A stretch of DNA of 64,000 nt from Paraphaeosphaeria minitans. Its lineage: Eukaryota > Ascomycota > Dothideomycetes > Pleosporales > Didymosphaeriaceae. Of the stretch, positions 35,614 to 47,430 are shown piece by piece. Within the stretch, counting starts at the first letter, position 1. Every line of letters starts with the position of its first letter. Both the position numbers and the translations under genes were made by a program. The notes under the pieces were generated by a model that saw nothing but the letters and a program-made list of their open reading frames with translations, ran no database searches and was not told where the DNA came from. The stretch lies in assembly GCA_015832175.1 (NCBI GenBank), contig WJXW01000008.1:744001-808000 (forward strand). The letters are read 5' to 3'.

Positions 35614-37171
35614 ATAGTAATAAGCTATATAAAAGCTATAGTATAGCCCTAGTGCTATGTTTATAAGCTGCAATTAAGGTAGATATTACCTTCTTATAGG
35701 AAGGGGTTACTAAGTAGGAGGGAGATCCCTTCCTTATTAACGCTATAGATAGTAGTCTTTATCCTATACTCTACCGCTATATAATTTATAATATGCACCT
35801 AGAGCGTATAGGCAGTATAGGTGCTTTGCCTTTAGGCTCTAATCTATCCTAGTTTAAGGAGCTTAGCCCCTTTAATAGGCTTTAAGTTTATTTTAATAGT
35901 AATAATTTAGCTAATTAGGCTAATATTAGCCTATAAGTTAAGAATTATTTAGAGTTCCTTCTCTAAGTCTATATTTTTAGCTGCGCTATATGTGCGCTTT
36001 ATACCTAGTAAGATATAAATTAGTAGGCGCCTTACTATACCTAAATTATAAGTAAGGCTTAGCCTTTTCCTATGTAGTTTACTTATATAGAAATCTAATT
36101 TAGATTACTACCTTTACATTTATTAGTATAATAGCTAGCTTTATAGCACTTATAGTAGGTAACACTTTTCTTATTCTAGGTCTTACTATTACCTTTAGAT
36201 ATTTAGTAGTTTAGCGTAGTATCTTTAGATTTCTTTAATATATAACATAGGCTTAACTCCTACATTATAAGTATATAGCGTAGGTTTCGCTTAAGCGTAG
36301 AGCCTAAAGTAATAAAGTCTTCCCTAGTTATTAGCACCTAATAGTAGTTAGTAATAGCCCTCTATAGCTTAGGTTTAAATATAGAGAAGAGGTGCTATAC
36401 CTTTTACTCTTTAGTATAAAGTGTAAGTTAATTTTTAAGGACATTAAGGTAGGTTATAAAGGAGTAAATAGTTTAGTCTTTTTACTATATTACCTAAGTA
36501 TGCGCTATAGCTGCTTCTAGGCTTTAACTTACTAGGTCTAAAAGTAAGTTAAGTATATACTACTTAAAGTACTTTTAGGTAGGTATTTCTCCCTTAGCTT
36601 TAAAGGTGCGTTTATAGTATATATACTATAGTTCTCTTAGGTCGCCTACAAAGTACTATATTACCTAGATATTTTTATCTTTATTCTACACAAATTCTTA
36701 TAGTAGGAGGTAAAAGGCTACTTTATAAGAATAGAAAAATTTATAATATTTCTTAAGGTTCTTATCTCTATATTTAATAGAGTCCTTAGGTTAAAGCGCA
36801 CGCTTAATATATATTACTATATATACTATAGGCGCGTCCTGCTTATATATATTAGTAAATAAGATTTTAATATCCTTAGTAGTAGCTACTACGCTAGGAG
36901 TTTAGCTTATACTTTTAAGTTAGAAAATTTTATTTTCTAAGGTATAAAGTTAATATATAGCGCAAAGCTTATTATACTTTTTTTTAGTAACTAGGATATA
37001 CTATTTAAGTATTAAAGGTAGGCTTAAGTTATATATTACTAGCTCTCCTCCTATATACTAGGTAGGAGGGTTTTTACTACCTTTAGGGGCTTTAGGTAAG
37101 ATCTACCTCCTACTAGTAGCTTATATAACTCTAGGAGCTATCCTTAGACTATTATAGATAAAGTATTATTA
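35614..37171 (-). pseudogene. gag relic of the old D-type Gypsy element
   Basis: The minus strand carries a gag-like frame ending in a CCHC zinc knuckle at about 36,116-36,157 (spacing C-x2-C-x4-H-x4-C, first Cys and His each changed to Tyr by transitions). The region up to 37,171 includes the untranslated leader next to the LTR and is repeated at 16,449-16,980. This is the 5' end of the element whose pol pieces lie at 28,719-28,906, 27,979-28,503, 19,357-20,299 and 18,040-18,945. Confidence 0.75.
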
Positions 37172-37607
37172 TGTAAAGTCTAGTTATAGGTAATAGCACT
37201 TACTTTACACTAGAAAGGATAGTAAAAGAATAACTTAGTAGTATTAATAGAATAATACTTATTTTATATAGAGTTAGGGCGTAGTGTAAGTTTTACGCAG
37301 CTAGCTCGCTTAGCGCATAGGCCCTCTATAATGTGAGGTCTAGTTATAGGCAATAGTACTTGCTTCACACTAGGAAGAACAGTGAAAAGATAACTCTAGT
37401 AATATTAATAAAATAATACTTGTCTTGTGTAGAGTTAACGCGCAGTGTAGGTTTTGCGCAGCTAGCTTACTTAGCGCACAGACCCTCTATAAGGCCTTGG
37501 CGCTAGATACCACAACACTACAACAATATCGTGATCTACCCGTTACATATAAGTCTTTAGCGCTAGATACTACAACACTATAATAATATCGTTATCTACC
37601 TATTACA
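37172..37607 (-). repeat. Older D-type LTR (5' LTR of the old element), split by a younger solo D LTR
   Basis: Pieces 37172-37331 and 37553-37607 together make 215 bp, starting TGTAAAGTC and ending CCTATTACA. The interruption is a complete D LTR with its own TSD. The junction with internal sequence at 37171/37172 is the same as at 16980/16981. Confidence 0.88.
37332..37547 (-). repeat. Solo LTR D inside an LTR D, 216 bp, TSD TATAA
   Basis: TGTGAGGTC to CCGTTACA, flanked by TATAA at 37327-37331 and 37548-37552. It is less RIP-mutated than the LTR around it. Confidence 0.95.
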
Positions 37608-38061
37608 TATATATATAGTCTAAGTAATTACGTGCTTTAGATCTTAACGCATTAGTAGGTAATAAAGATGTTCTACCCTATAGTATAAAGCAGTAATAAA
37701 TTTAACATAATAAGCTTAATATTTAATAAGCTAAATTTCTAAAGATAATACTTTTATAAATTTATAAAGAGTAGATTGGAAACTTCTACTACTAAACTTA
37801 TATATCTAGGGTTAGAAGGTTGGATCTAAGGAACCTAATAGGCCTAAGGTTAAAGTATATAGAATAAGGATATCTACTAGGGCGTAGCCTATAACAACAC
37901 TAAGTATTAAGTAATATAATAAAGTTCTAGGATTTAGTAGTTAATTGCCTTATTAAGTAATTCTTTAGCATTTTCATGTGTCCTAAACCTGACAAATTAA
38001 CATATTACTGCGTTAAAGCTCCGCCGATTAGTGCACCAAAAGACCACTCTGGGGGGCCCCA
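37608..38061. other. Edge of the AT-rich block, no repeat partner seen
   Basis: Bases 37,608 to about 37,960 are AT-rich with RIP-like composition but match nothing else in the window. From there to 38,061 the composition becomes balanced. This is either an unrecognised repeat or unique DNA altered by RIP spreading out of the neighbouring element. Confidence 0.6.
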
Positions 38062-38066
38062 CTGTG

Positions 38067-38282
38067 TGTGAGGTCTACTTATAGGCAATAGTATTTACTT
38101 CACACTAGGAAGGACAGTGAAAGGATGACTTAATAGTATTAAGTAGAATAATACTTATCTTGTGTTAAGTTAGGGCGCAGCGTAGGTTTTGCGCAGCTAG
38201 CTTGCTTAGCGTATAGGCCCTTTATAGGGCCTTGGCGCTAGATGCCACAACACCACAACAAGATCGTGATCTACCTGTTACA
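38067..38282 (-). repeat. Solo LTR D at the compartment border, 216 bp, TSD CTGTG
   Basis: TGTGAGGTC to CCTGTTACA with perfect CTGTG at 38062-38066 and 38283-38287. It is the only repeat found in base-balanced sequence and is only mildly RIP-mutated, in line with its length below the size usually needed for RIP. Confidence 0.97.
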
Positions 38283-38287
38283 CTGTG

Positions 38288-40089
38288 ACTACTTAGGTCT
38301 GCAACCACAGTACGTACTTGAACCGGGTCAGCCTTCAAGGCTGGGCCGATCCAGATTCACGGGTCACCCAATCCTAGCAGAAAGAAACCAACCCAATATA
38401 CCTCGAACGCCTTTGGAGATATATACGTCGACAATGAATTCTTCAACTAAATGAAGTGGCCCATGCACGTAGTTACCTACCGTACCTATGTGAACAAACG
38501 CGCGCCAACCTCGACGCCGCTCTCGGCCACGCAGGCCGCTCAATCCATCCGTCCCCATGCCCTCCGCTCCCATTCAGGTACCTAGTCGGCTAGTACCTAC
38601 GTCTGTGCATGCGGCGACAAGATCTCCCAGAAGCTGCAAGGGCGAAATGCACATCCAACACAGGCAAGGCCCAACGGCAGTTCCCATAGTGCCGGCAAGC
38701 CCACATCACCCTCTCGCGCGGTCAAGATCGCCCCGTCCGAGTGCCGCATACGAACAACCCACAGCCCTTCGGGATGACCTCAATGGCCAAAAGCTGCGCA
38801 TAGATACTGCAATCCACCTTGTCCTGCATCCTACTCGCCTCTCGGCTATTCCCTCTGCTGGTGGCGTCAAAGGTAAGATGGCGCGAACGGTATAAAATCG
38901 AATCCTATGACCAGGTTCCAATTACACGCCTTCGCGCCCGGCACGGCACATGCAGACCCACGTCGCGCATCCAACACTCAACGCTCGTCTGGGTAAACCA
39001 CTTGCTCGCACCCAAGCGCGATACGCATTGCCGGAACAGCCGCGGCACGACGAGTGTGAGTTGGCCTTGACGCGCTCCGGCGGGCAGAGGCTAATCTCAG
39101 CGCGCCTCTGCCTGAAAGCAGGGCAGATTGCCAGCACTGGCTCTGCCGAGGGGTTTATCCGGACCGTGTCGAGCGGCCCTCGGACTGGTGCTGGTGGCGA
39201 CGCAGCTTGTGCCGATGGGAACTGGGAGGATGGATGCCGCGAGGAGGCGTGGTGCAGCGCGAGCGGCTCAGCGGTGGGCGGCGTGTAGATTGAGGAAGAA
39301 GTGTGGGTATACGGTACCTACGATACCTTACTTATCGCACGTGACAGTTGTACAAACGACAGATTTGGTCGCAACTGCTGCTCCCAGTCGCACAGTTTTC
39401 GCTGCGTAGCTTCAATCCAAAGCGAGTGGGGAAACCGTCTTGTCAACTTGCGGTCTCTACGCAAACGCGTTGTCAACTGTGCCACTGCGCGCTTCGTTGC
39501 GTTGCAGGCAACATTGCACAGATTTCACCCGCGATCCAGACTCGAACATGCGGCGCGCGCGACGTGGGACGGGGGCTGAGATTGCAATACCTCTACACAC
39601 AACTGTCCCAACCCAACCCAGGGCGTCCCGTCCAAAGCAGCCAGCCGCCTCGTACCTGCATCCCCTCCCCTTACTCTAACATAGGAGATGTAGTCGACAA
39701 GACCCAACAGCGTGGACGCGAATAGTACAGAGCGAGCGCATCCCTCGGCTCGAAGCCGCGCTCAAGCTGCAGAACAAAACGCTGCACTGTAAATGAACTC
39801 CAAGGACCAACAAGCGAAAGACGTGTAAACGACAGTGATTGAGACAAAAAGAGACGACGAAACGATGGAACTCCAAGCCTGTACCTTATCTTTTGTCTTC
39901 CCAGTCGAATTGGGATGACTCCATACCTTTTCAATGTTGACAAACGAGAGAGCAACCAAACCAGTCGTGATCATGAAGATATACAAGAAGCAATGCAAAG
40001 CCGTCAAGTCATATGAAACGAAGCAAGTGTAACGTGTTGCGTGTGCTGAACGGGTCAGCAGTAGTTTGGGAGGCCCCTAAAGGGGCTCC
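38288..40089. other. Intergenic, no gene supported
   Basis: Several overlapping open frames occur on both strands, none with a recognisable domain, consistent start and splice pattern, or clear advantage over the others. The segment 39,760-40,089 may belong to the 3' untranslated region of the CRIB gene. It contains an intron-like GTATGG donor and a CATTTACAG acceptor on the minus strand. Confidence 0.6.
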
Positions 40090-42571
40090 CTAGTGCTTGG
40101 GTGGGCTGGGAAAGAGGCTGAGGTATTGACCTCGACTTTTCTGTGGCACGGTGCCGGCTCTGGTGCGAGCTGTGCTGTTTGAAGCGAGTAGCTTAGCAGC
40201 GCCGTCGGAAGAAGTGTACTTGTGGTGCGTTCGAGATCGAGACGAAGAGCCAGTAGAGCCCTGACGAGCCAGCTCAAGTGAGTTCTTCATCTCTGCGTTA
40301 AGCGTAGTCTGTGCGAAGTTTGCGGGTTCGTATTCGTCGCCCGAGGCGAAGAACGTCTGTTGTTGCGGACTGCGACCTGGCGGAGTAGCCTCATCGTCTT
40401 CATCATTCTCGTCCTGGAGGGCGAATGAACCTATGTCCTCGAAAAGTTTATCAACTACTGGAGAGAGGTCCTGGCGAGGAACCCGAGAGTGGACAAGCTC
40501 TGGGAGACTCCCCGCAGAACCCGCAGAACGACGAATGGCTGCGGTCCATGAGCCTGAGGCAAGGCCATTAGACATGACGCTGCTGTCGTAGGAGCTCTTG
40601 CTGGTTCGGATGTTACTACTACGCGTCGAGCTGGCAACGCTGCGGGTTGGCTCAAGGAGTGGGAAGTGCTTGTCGGATCCCTCGTAATCTGCCAGAAGGT
40701 TGTCGTATATATCTTCACGAGGAATCTGATCTTTACACTCCGCTGACCCAAGGACCGACGGAGTAAAACTAAACCGACCGGCTTCACCAAACAGACCCTG
40801 GGGATTGAAGTAATCGGAAGGTGTCTGCACGCTCGTCGTGGAGCTGGAGACGGCGGACCTTGGTTCCAGCTCAGGGACGTTGTTCATGTTTGGGACCAGC
40901 AGCGATGCACGGAAGTTGCCGGCGAATAGACCTGGAGTCAAGGGTGGCTCGTCCTCAAACATTGGTGACGATACGGCGCTGGGATATGACGGGATGACCG
41001 TCGCTTGTCGGTGAGCTTGTTGCCCAGGCGCACGATCACGGTCTTGTTTGCTTCCATCCCAATCCAGCTCGCACTCGGCCTCGAGGGCGTTGTCGTATAT
41101 GTAATCGATGTCATCTTCCCAGGACTCTTCAATCACCTTCCATGTATTCGACTTTCTTCGAGCATTGGACGGCTTCCTAATTGAGCTTTTACGAGAGAGA
41201 CCAGGATAACCATGGGCCTCCGACGTCTGCGCCACAGGCTGCATGATTGTCTGTATATTTAGCTGATTTGGTAACACGTGTGAATCTCTCCGAGCGTGCG
41301 TTTTAGCGACAGGAGATCGCTGGCTGAAGGAGAAGGATCCATGGGAGGGCGAGCGAGGGGATGTCGGGGACTTGTTCGGTGGTAGGGGTGCAGGTCTAGG
41401 GCTGACGAAACGTTCTGGCTCTTCTGCAACATCTTCCAGGGCAGGACTGAACGGAGGAGTGAAAGGGTGTATGGCCGAATCGTCGGGCGTAGTGAGGGCG
41501 TGACCAACGTAGTCGGGCTCTTTAACCATACTAGAGAGTAGCTCACCCATGCGCGTAGGACTCAACGGAGCCACGTTGTCCCACACACCTGATTGTCTGT
41601 TCGTACGCATCGTGGCAGAGTATTGAGCATTGTGACTGGCGGCCGGGATGCGAGATGACCCTCGCGGTGGTGGGTTCGCGGACTGAGTGTGGCGATGCGT
41701 ATGAGCATTGACGCCTGGTCGTGAGAAACTCTCAACAGAACGGGTTTGGCGCAACGGCGGTTGTATCGAGCTTTCTTGGGACGCGGCGGGCTCTTGCGAT
41801 TCGATAACGTGGTCGATGAAATCGGGGGGCGGTCTGAGCTCCATAGCAGAAATGGACCGTCGCTCAGTGCCGGTTAAATCCTCCTCTGAACAATTTGAAA
41901 AGTGCACATCCTGCGTCTTAATACCGTTAAGATCATGACGGGGTGGCTGGGAGACCCGAACCGCGCGGAAACCAGCCGCAAGCTCATTTTCGGTCGCTTC
42001 TTCAAGGGCAACGACATGATGCCGATTGGTGTGCGTAAGGTGCTGAAAGTCAAAGGGGCTTGAAATCATATTCTTGAAGTGTTGCGCTGCCTTAGTTAGA
42101 TACAGAAATGGGAGAAGGAGCCGAACTGAGCTTACCAGAGCTCTCTGCTTGATCACTCTGCTTCTTGCTCTTACGCAGCATGGATGATCTTCTGGTCCCT
42201 GGCGGCGGCTCTTCGTGGTCGTGGGCTTGCGAGAATGACCCACTCAATCTTTTGCCCTTTTTGCTCCGGAAAAGCGACCGACTTGACGAGGCGTCATGCC
42301 CAGACATGTTCGGTGAGGATGGAGATGCAAAAGATGCCGTTGAAGTCGCCGTGTTACTGCGGGATCGCAAAGTGAAAACGGAGTGTCTTTTCCCATGCAA
42401 CGGTCCTATGCGCTGCTCTGGTGAGTGGGAATCTCCATAGGAGGAGTGTTCTGAGCTCTGAGATGCCCCAACATCAGAGACGGAAGTCGAGGTTGACCTG
42501 CTTGTGACTAGCGAATCCGCGGATGACTGTGTGGAGGCTGTGAAGATGCTGTTCTTCTGGGAAGCAAACAT
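40090..42571 (-). CDS. CRIB-domain (p21-Rho-binding) protein, two exons
   Basis: Exons 42571-42136 and 42086-40090 give 810 residues; the 49-bp intron has GTAAGC..GGCAG ends and a TCTAAC branch site and restores the frame. A CRIB motif (ISSPFDFQHLTHT, residues about 153-165) lies just after the splice. Such motifs bind GTP-loaded Cdc42/Rac. There is no kinase domain, so this is not a PAK; the rest is Ser/Pro-rich and probably disordered, like a Cdc42 effector or scaffold for polarity. The N-terminal 130 residues are Ser/Thr-rich with basic patches. The in-frame codon run upstream of 42571 starts with TTG, so ATG 42571 (MFASQKNS) is chosen. The Gly expected at the end of the CRIB core is Asn. 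A possible 5' UTR intron runs from a GTAAGC donor near 42,960 to a TTCAG acceptor near 42,598. Specific partner unknown. Confidence 0.85.
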
Positions 42572-44830
42572 GACTGAAGATTCCCGAAATGACAACCGTT
42601 GCGCAGTGCTAACGTCAACGATGGGAATATATCAGGGAGTCCTTGAACGTTGTGCACAGAGCCCCACAAGTCGCTGGCCAAAATGGTCAAGGTTACCTTC
42701 ATGGAGTATTACGTGACAGGTCGGGGAAGTTTGACAACCTGTCGCGTACGCGTGATCGGGATATATGAGAGAACGATAATCTGCTTAGACGTGTCAGCGA
42801 AGCCGGCGTATTATGCGCGACATCCAGGGTAGTCCTAGGCACGCGACTGGATTGGACAGGAACAACGCAAGCAAAACCGGGGGATATCCTAGGAAACAAT
42901 AACAACAATGATGAGGCGACTAAATCAGCCGCGACGGTATCGTACGTGCCATGTGCTTACCTTGGGTGGAGGTCGGGCCAGCCGCAACCAAAGCAATGAC
43001 TGAAGCGAGGTAGACCTCGGTGAAGAGTCTTGCTGGCAAGGAAGATAGCCCCAGGCTATATCGCAGGACCAATACGACAGAGCGCTGTCCGGCGACGGTA
43101 GGATGCAAGGAATAGCGATTGAGGTGGCAGTGGCTGACAGCGATAGGCAGGCAGCTCGGTGGTATGACGGGATGGTCAAACACGACGAGACGGCTGCTGG
43201 ACCTTGATGTCGAGGCGAGTTATTTTTGACGATTCTATGTTTGGACCAAGTGAGGGAATGTGGACGTCTCGGGGGCTATATCTCGCAACGAAGCATCTTG
43301 TTGCTGCAAGAGGAACGGCCGGGAAACTTGAGTGGTAGCAGAACGCGAACAGAGGGTAGGGTGAGCATTCGTAAGTACATGGGCGTCCACAGAGGAGCGG
43401 AGGTGTGAATTGTAGTCTGTGCTCGCCGAGGTGAGCGAGCTAGCAGGGATCTAGCGCGCTGCACGAAAGGATGGCCTCGACGCATGGGTCCGTGTTCGGG
43501 CTGTGGGCGAGTTGAGTAGGCCTAGGATAGATGTCAGGGTGGGGGATGCAGCATCAAGGGTTGAGGACAGGGGGTCCAACGCAAAAGCCACTCAGCATCT
43601 AAGCCCTAAGGCCAGCGCCCCGGCATAACGGCAGCAGGGCAATTTACAACAGAACAGGGGCAGGTGTCGACGCGATGATTGGGTGTTGCTTGTAAATAAA
43701 ACGGCTAAATGGCCGCCGGATCGCGAGTGGGTCAATTCGTATCGTGATTGTTTCTTCGAAAAAAGACAAGTCCGTGCGAGAGCCACTGCCGTGCGATAGA
43801 CAAAAAATCGGCAGCGAGCGTCTCACCACCGACTCTGGATGAGAGGACTGATGGCATGGGCACTGTCGAGGTCATGTACATGTCGTACGCCCGAAACGAA
43901 ACAGAGCGAAACCACACGGTGCGCGTGAGAGTCGGTGCATTAGAGATGTACATCCTAGGACCGAACGCTTTCCGTCAGGCGAGCAGCGCGGGTCGGATGC
44001 ATAGAGGCGCGGATGTCCTTCCGCTGCGTGTTGTAGCAGTGGTCCAGCGTACGGCGTACGGCGTACGCTGGTCTTGGAAGCATGAGATGGCTGTTCGATT
44101 TCCGGAGAGCGCCAAGTGTCGAGCCAAAGTGCTCGAAGGCAGAGCAAGCCACGCAGACGGTGCAACAGCAAGGTCAGGCGGTCAGAGGTGGTCGGTAGAC
44201 TCTGTAGGACAGCATATCTATAGGTGGCAGAGCACAACGTGGGGCTCCGATTGCAGTTAGCAGGCCGTTCAGCCACCAGCGATCTTGCCTCGCGCGATGA
44301 AACAGGCGACAAGCATCAAGCTCATGGCGGAAGGGCCGACAAGTGACAGTTGGCCCATGGCGTCGTCCCTGATTGCAGGGCTGTCGCGAATCTGAAGGCC
44401 TGAGGAGTGCTTCGGACCGCAAGCATGGGTAGGCGCAAGACTTCATCGACGGAGCGGTTCGTGTGCGGCGCTCTACGGCGATAGCCTACCGCTTCGGGCA
44501 AGAATCGACGGGTACCGCAGAAATCGTTGGTCCACAGCGTGGAAGCTGAAGCTGGGGACACAGAAACAGGCACTGGTGCACGCCCACGTTGCGAGCTCTT
44601 GCAAGCTCGACGTGCCGTCACGGTTGCAGTCGACTGCCGAGGACCACGAGGCGGGTTTGCAAAGAGGGCAAATGCTCGGGCGATGGAGGGCGCTGTGGGA
44701 CGGTCCACTCCAATCGTTGCGCACACAATTGCGTGCTGCAGTGGAGGGAGCCAGGCCCGTTTCCGCAGAGGGTGAGCCCGGCCTATTTCTGCAGAGGGTC
44801 AGTGTGGGTGGTGTCGTGGTGTCGTGGTGC

Positions 44831-44870
44831 GGGTTGCGGGTTGCGGGTTGCGTGGTGCGTGGTGCGTGGT
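44831..44870. repeat. GGGTTGC / GTGGTGC short tandem repeats
   Basis: Three GGGTTGC units (44831-44851) run directly into GTGGTGC-type units (44852-44870). Confidence 0.85.
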
Positions 44871-44934
44871 GTCGTGATGGATGGATGGCGTCCGCGCCGA
44901 AACCCCAGGAGGGGAAGAGGCGAAGGCCGTGAAG

Positions 44935-44973
44935 CTGCATCCAGGAAAGCGCCCTCTGCATCCAGGAAAGCGC
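44935..44973. repeat. 21-bp direct repeat
   Basis: CTGCATCCAGGAAAGCGC occurs at 44935-44952 and again at 44956-44973, 21 bp apart. Confidence 0.85.
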
Positions 44974-47430
44974 GACCTTCATCGAACAAAGAAGGAGCGG
45001 CCTGCGTCGAGGAAAGCGTGGCCTGCAGCAGCCTTGGAGCGCCATCACACCGCCCACCGCCGCCTCCTTTCTGCGGCATCACGCCCGCTCGCAAGGAACT
45101 CTGTGCAGTAGCTATGTACATATCTATAACTAGTTAACTTCTCACTCTCGAGCCTCGCCTCGTACAGCTTGCACAAAGCCTTGTGCGCCGTCAGACATGG
45201 CCCCGCCACTCCATGCCTCTACCGTACACAAGTCCAGTAAACCATCGCAGCGCCAGCACCGGTCCGCCATCCTTCGAAACTGCCTCCGTCTCCCTCGCCA
45301 TGTATCCCGCCGCAATGGTATCGGACGCTTGATTTGGACCGTTCGTTAAGGCACTATGTTACCGCTGCGTTGGCTTCGGCGCCTCTCCCTGCCGCGAATA
45401 TATCGACCAGCGAGGGTGCCATTGTGAAGCACCTCCTCAGCTCAGCTCCTCGACGGTGTACCGAGCAAGAACAGCCAGTGCCTTCGCGCCTTCCTGCAAG
45501 AGCACCTGGAAATTCCGACGCTGAGCCGTGCCGTTGGGCCCTGGCCCTAGTACCTGCATCGTTGAACATCGCACCCACAACACTACACTTTGTATCCACT
45601 ATCCCAGCTGCGACTTGTCCAGACCACATTTTCCGAGACCCTCTTGTTCGTTGATGACGTTGCCTTGCTCCGCCGTAACCCCAGCCAGTTACCATCTTCA
45701 TCTGACGAGCCGGACATTCCTTTTCGCCCGTCGTGTTGCGCTCCTGGTCCCGAGAACGGAGCCCAACGAAAGCTCACACAGCTGTCCATGGTACCCCCGA
45801 ACAGATCGGGCCTGCTTTGAGTTGCACACAGATCACCTTCCAGGAACGAGCATGGCACCAACGCTTTTCGTCTGCAAAACTTGTCCCGAAAGACACACCA
45901 TGCCTAGTTGGCGTCCAGAGAGTTTAACATCCCGTGTGGAATCAAGGCTACTGAGGTGCCTGCACCACTCCACGTAATCACACTAGTCTACTGCGAAGCT
46001 TCTGCATACTTGCAGAGGCCTATCCCAGCCAAACGGACCCTACTACGACGCCTCGTCAACGCTCTACTGCAAACCATCCCACGATTTTGCAAACGTTGCC
46101 TCGTATATGCCCACAACATTCCAGTAGTCTGGCCGGCATTCACCGTTGGCTATGGGAACCTCACAAAGGACTAGTCTACTGCAGCCCACAGTCCATACCG
46201 TAGTCTATCTGCAAACGCAATCGCGAGAACGAAAACCTCCGGGTTGGGTGGCGGCCCGTCTCCGTAGACTAGTCCAACACCATTACCAAACGGTTCCTGC
46301 AGGTTCTCCGGAACACACACCCGGCCCTTGGTCTACGGCGATGGCCTTCTCCGCCTCGGTCGGTTACCTTTGTACCAAGCAAATAGCGTTATGTGGCCCT
46401 TTTTCGTTCAAGCATTCAAGTGACATCCGTTATCCACCAACCTCGGAGGTACTGTTCTCGTCAATGGAAGCGGACCCGAGACACAAGTCCCCTAGGTAAG
46501 CGCAAGCTGCATAGCTGCAATTGCTACAGATCGACGGTCGCAAATTCTTCTACAAGCAGTCGCACCATATTGATCCAGTCAAGCTCTCTTGTGTCAAGAG
46601 TTGGTAGTCGATTTGGCGATTTGAAAGTGGCGTCCGCTTGCTGGCAGTGTCACGCAGTTTTCGGCCGACTAGGTATCCCATCGCATCTCATCTTCTCCAT
46701 AAACTCCAGAATTAGCTGCGGGCGTTTCGCCAAGCCCTTTTCCGGATCCGATTGCCGAACAGCTATGACTTCATTCAATACGCCACATGTGGCATAATCA
46801 TAATTGGCCAACTGTATCTGGAGCAAACTTTACTGCGCGACTATTGTTTTCCGCGAAGGCAATGGTCCAAGCACCACTGGGACGACAACAGCAAACTCAA
46901 GCTCCTCGTAGTCTTCTAGATCCGTACATGTTCGGCGCGGCGCTGCGCTGCCATGTTGACAGTGCGGCAGAACGTAGCTACGGATGTAGCACAGAGTCAG
47001 ATCAGCCGTGCCTGTCAACGTCGACAGTTGAAACACCCGTATTTGCATCGACCCACTCAAGGAGCTGATCGCTATGTTCTGAGCGGGCGAGTGACGGCTG
47101 TCCGCTCATGGTGCGGCGCAGGGTTTGTTTCACAATCGATTTTTGGGCCGCAATGCTTAGTTCCACCACCAACAGCCTCGTGGACCATGCCCTTAACTAA
47201 AGCACACGTCGAGGATTTCGCAAAGGGCTTCGCAGAAGCAATTACGAATACGACAAACTGACACGATCACGCACTCACTGACAAGCCTGCAGTACAGGCA
47301 ATCATCATGCACAAAAATGGTGCAACGTGGTTTCGTTTCGCGGTCCGCTTCTCTCTTCAAGGTCCCCCAAGTTCTACTTCTCGGTCAACTTTCCACATTT
47401 ACAGTTCCCCAGTGCCGCGACCCCACTTCG

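Larger units (their letters stand above)
1..37960. other. AT-rich, RIP-degraded retrotransposon block
   Basis: No uninterrupted gene-sized reading frame exists here. The sequence is dominated by TpA steps with frequent TAG and TAA in all frames, while recognisable Gypsy frames run through it with stops where CAG, CAA or TGG are expected. That is the known product of repeat-induced point mutation (CpA to TpA on either strand). Essentially everything between 1 and 37,607 can be assigned to nested LTR elements. The remainder to about 37,960 is AT-shifted sequence with no repeat partner in the window. Base composition changes to balanced near 37,960-38,060. Confidence 0.95.
42572..47430. other. 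Upstream region of the CRIB gene and long gene-poor stretch
   Basis: Base-balanced sequence with many short overlapping open frames on both strands, none with a domain or credible splice pattern. It holds two small GC-rich minisatellites (44831-44870 and 44935-44973). The first 1 kb probably contains promoter and 5' UTR of the CRIB gene. Confidence 0.6.

Noticed and set aside
38557..39725. Several overlapping open frames of 80-125 codons on both strands
   Set aside because: Frames on both strands are about equally long, none has a domain, and their density fits GC-rich non-coding sequence.
42092..42595. 167-codon minus-strand frame as a separate gene
   Set aside because: A 49-bp intron with good splice and branch sites joins it in frame to the 40,090 frame, giving one CRIB protein.
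44473..45137. Open frames of 182-194 codons on both strands
   Set aside because: They run through GC-rich minisatellites (44,831-44,973), which suppress stops on both strands; the proteins are low complexity.
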